64,000 nt of DNA from Aeoliella mucimassa. Its GTDB lineage: Bacteria > Planctomycetota > Planctomycetia > Pirellulales > Lacipirellulaceae. The DNA lies in NCBI RefSeq assembly GCF_007748035.1, contig NZ_CP036278.1:4092001-4156000 (forward strand). The letters run 5' to 3'. This document shows positions 62,132 to 64,000 of this stretch, piece by piece; position 1 is the first letter of the stretch; each line of letters starts with the position of its first letter. The notes under the pieces are model-generated. The model was not told where the DNA came from and did not search any database. It saw only the letters and a program-made list of their open reading frames with translations. Position numbers and translations under genes: made by a program.

Positions 62132-64000
62132 ATGGCGTGTACCTTCGGCCACGACGAGGCTCAACCTTCCCCCCTGCCCTCCATCCCCCAACTACCTGCG
62201 AGCGCTACGATTTACGAACTGATTGCCACCACCGCTTTTGGCCTGGAGAAACTCGTGGTTCGCGAGCTCGAAAAGTTGGGCTACGCCCCGCGGGTGCTAC
62301 GGCCGGGGCGCGTGGCGTTTTCCGGCGACGAGTCGGCCATCTGCCGGGCGAATCTGTGGCTGCGGACCGCCGAGCGGGTGGTGATTGCCATCGGCTCGTT
62401 CCAGGCCGACGACTTCGGGCTATTGTTCGATGGTACCAACTCGCTCGAGTGGGAACGCTGGATCCCGGCCGACGGGGCGTTTCCCGTGCGAGGTCGCTCG
62501 CATAAGTCGCAGCTATCGAGCGTGCCGGCGTGTCAGAAAATCGTGAACAAAGCGGTCGCCGAGCGACTGCTGCAGGCCCATCACGTTGCGGCGCTCCCCG
62601 AGACCGGCGCGAGCTACGCAATTGAGGTCGAGCTATTCGAGAACACCGCGACGCTGCTGCTCGATACCTCCGGCTTAGGTCTCCATAAACGCGGCTATCG
62701 TACCAGCGTGGCCGAGGGTCAGTTGCGCGAGACATTGGCCGCGGCCATGGTATCGCTGAGCGTCTGGAATCGCGACCGGCCGATGATCGATCCCTTCTGC
62801 GGCACTGGCACCATTGCCATCGAGGCCGCCCTGCAGGGTCGCAACTCGGCCCCCGGGATCGATCGTGAGTTCGCCGCCGAGGCTTGGCCGGCCGTCGGGG
62901 CCGACCGCTGGCATACTGCTCGCGAGGAGGCCCGCGACCTGTGGGGGCCGCCGCTCGAGCAGCGGATCGTCGCAACAGACCTCAATCCCAAATCGCTGGA
63001 ACTGGCTCGCCATCACGCGGAGCGGGCGGGCGTGGTCGGCGACATTCACTTTCAACAGCGCGATTTTTACGAACTCACCAGCAGCCGCCAGTACGGGTGT
63101 TTGATCTGCAATCCCCCGTACGGCATCCGCATCGGCGACGAGCGTGAATCGATCGAGCTGCACAAGAAAATTCCGATCGTGCTTCGCCGGTTGCCGACTT
63201 GGTCGCACTACTTGCTGACCGCCCGACAAGACTTCGAACGCCTGATTGGCCAGACCGCCACTCGGCGTCGCAAGCTCTACAACGGTCGCATCGAGTGCAC
63301 GTTCTACCAGTTCCTCGGCCCACGACCTCCGCGCCGCGACGCCGAGGGTAAAGTGATCAAGACACCGAGCGTTGCGCCAACCGATGAGCACTCGCCCGAA
63401 CAGCAAGCTCCCGCTGAGCAAACGCCCGACGAACAACGAGGCGACCAATCGAGTCACAAGCAAACAGCCGCGCAGCAACCACCCCAGAAGCAGTTAAGCG
63501 ACACGCCCAAGCCCGCGCGCACCAAACGCGAACAACCGGCCCCTGTATTTGGTGGACTTAAAGAGGAAGCACAGCGGCAAGCGATCGAGTTTGCGAATCG
63601 GTTATCGAAACGCGCGCGGCATCTTCGCCGCTGGCCGACTCGGCGGGGCATCACTTGCTTTCGGCTGTACGAACGCGACGTGCCCGACGTGCCGCTGATC
63701 GTCGATCGTTACGAAGACGCGTTGGTGATCGCCGAGTACGTCCGCCCCCACGAACGCACCGCCGCCGAACACGCCGACTGGCTCGATCTGATGGTCACCA
63801 CCGCGGCGAAGACTTTAGAGGTCGACCCCAAGCGGGTGTTTACCAAGTTCCGTCAGACGCAAAGCGGCGCGTCGCAGTACGATAAGTTTGGCAGCGACCA
63901 TCAAATAATGATCGCTCACGAAGGAGGGCTGGAGTTCGAGCTAAACCTCTCCGACTACCTCGATACCGGGCTGTTCCTCGACCACCGCCAGACCCGCAGC
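62132..64000 (+). CDS. rlmL: Bifunctional 23S rRNA methyltransferase RlmKL (partial, runs off the window)
   Basis: Frame open from ATG 62132 to the right edge (at least 623 residues). After 29 weakly conserved residues: THUMP-like domain starting IYELIATTAFGLEKLVVREL, then RlmL methyltransferase with DPFCGTGTIAIEAA (SAM loop) and NPPYGIR (catalytic). A Gln/Pro/Glu-rich linker of about 60 residues follows, then the RlmK part (FANRLSKRARHLRRW, ITCFRLYERDVPD, LSDYLDTGLFLDHR). It methylates G2445 (N2) and G2069 (N7) of 23S rRNA in E. coli numbering. The unusual point is the long linker. Confidence 0.92.
   Translation, partial: MACTFGHDEAQPSPLPSIPQLPASATIYELIATTAFGLEKLVVRELEKLGYAPRVLRPGRVAFSGDESAICRANLWLRTAERVVIAIGSFQADDFGLLFDGTNSLEWERWIPADGAFPVRGRSHKSQLSSVPACQKIVNKAVAERLLQAHHVAALPETGASYAIEVELFENTATLLLDTSGLGLHKRGYRTSVAEGQLRETLAAAMVSLSVWNRDRPMIDPFCGTGTIAIEAALQGRNSAPGIDREFAAEAWPAVGADRWHTAREEARDLWGPPLEQRIVATDLNPKSLELARHHAERAGVVGDIHFQQRDFYELTSSRQYGCLICNPPYGIRIGDERESIELHKKIPIVLRRLPTWSHYLLTARQDFERLIGQTATRRRKLYNGRIECTFYQFLGPRPPRRDAEGKVIKTPSVAPTDEHSPEQQAPAEQTPDEQRGDQSSHKQTAAQQPPQKQLSDTPKPARTKREQPAPVFGGLKEEAQRQAIEFANRLSKRARHLRRWPTRRGITCFRLYERDVPDVPLIVDRYEDALVIAEYVRPHERTAAEHADWLDLMVTTAAKTLEVDPKRVFTKFRQTQSGASQYDKFGSDHQIMIAHEGGLEFELNLSDYLDTGLFLDHRQTRS

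Overview
The window looks like chromosomal DNA of a planctomycete, most likely order Pirellulales (inference). The evidence is the gene content: a PEP-CTERM protein, two DUF1080 proteins, a secreted sulfatase and a GH29 fucosidase, a planctomycete-type Ser/Thr kinase with a C-terminal membrane anchor, and proteins starting MDNNPYA or MNDENPYKSP. G+C is in the high fifties by eye. I found no rRNA, tRNA, CRISPR array, prophage or replication origin.

Layout. 1-6.7 kb: the 3' part of a type II secretion or type IV pilus-like operon (pseudopilins, GspK-, GspL- and GspM-like proteins, secretin, small lipoprotein). 6.7-12.9 kb (minus): an ABC-2 exporter operon whose large membrane-protein gene is split by an IS5-family (IS903-type) element. 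13-18.2 kb: a large secreted protein of unknown function, a lipoprotein, lipA and cysK. 18.2-24.7 kb: a decayed IS200-type element, a small secreted protein, a fucosidase, a possible His/Cys peptidase and a sulfatase. 24.7-29.9 kb: an accessory patch with four related membrane-anchored proteins of one unnamed family, a DUF1080 protein and a very small kinase-like protein. 30-45 kb: mostly housekeeping genes (FAD oxidoreductase, FabZ, FabI, Ser/Thr kinase, KAS III, CPBP protease, amidotransferase-like protein, DJ-1 family, thioesterase, ACT and HD proteins), with one IS5/IS427-type insertion. 45-50.8 kb: a two-component locus in which the histidine kinase gene is broken by two different insertion sequences while its response regulator stays intact. 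51-56.5 kb: a MarR-adaptor-RND efflux operon. 56.5-57.9 kb: an intact IS200-type element between REP-like palindromes, then a repeat-rich spacer. 57.9-64 kb: cardiolipin synthase, an EEP-family nuclease, a cyclophilin/PEP-CTERM protein, an esterase and the start of rlmKL, which runs off the window.

Main points for a second look. (1) Two diverged copies of a ~145-bp element with conserved hairpins, at 18558-18700 and 27183-27327, each upstream of a gene in the same orientation. (2) Removing the insertion sequences and one target-duplication copy each restores two exact reading frames, 721 and 540 codons. (3) The 24.7-29.9 kb patch of four paralogues plus the mini-kinase pair. (4) Several enzymes with unusual catalytic residues. 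I see no clear complete new system; the accessory patch and the dispersed hairpin element are the best candidates.
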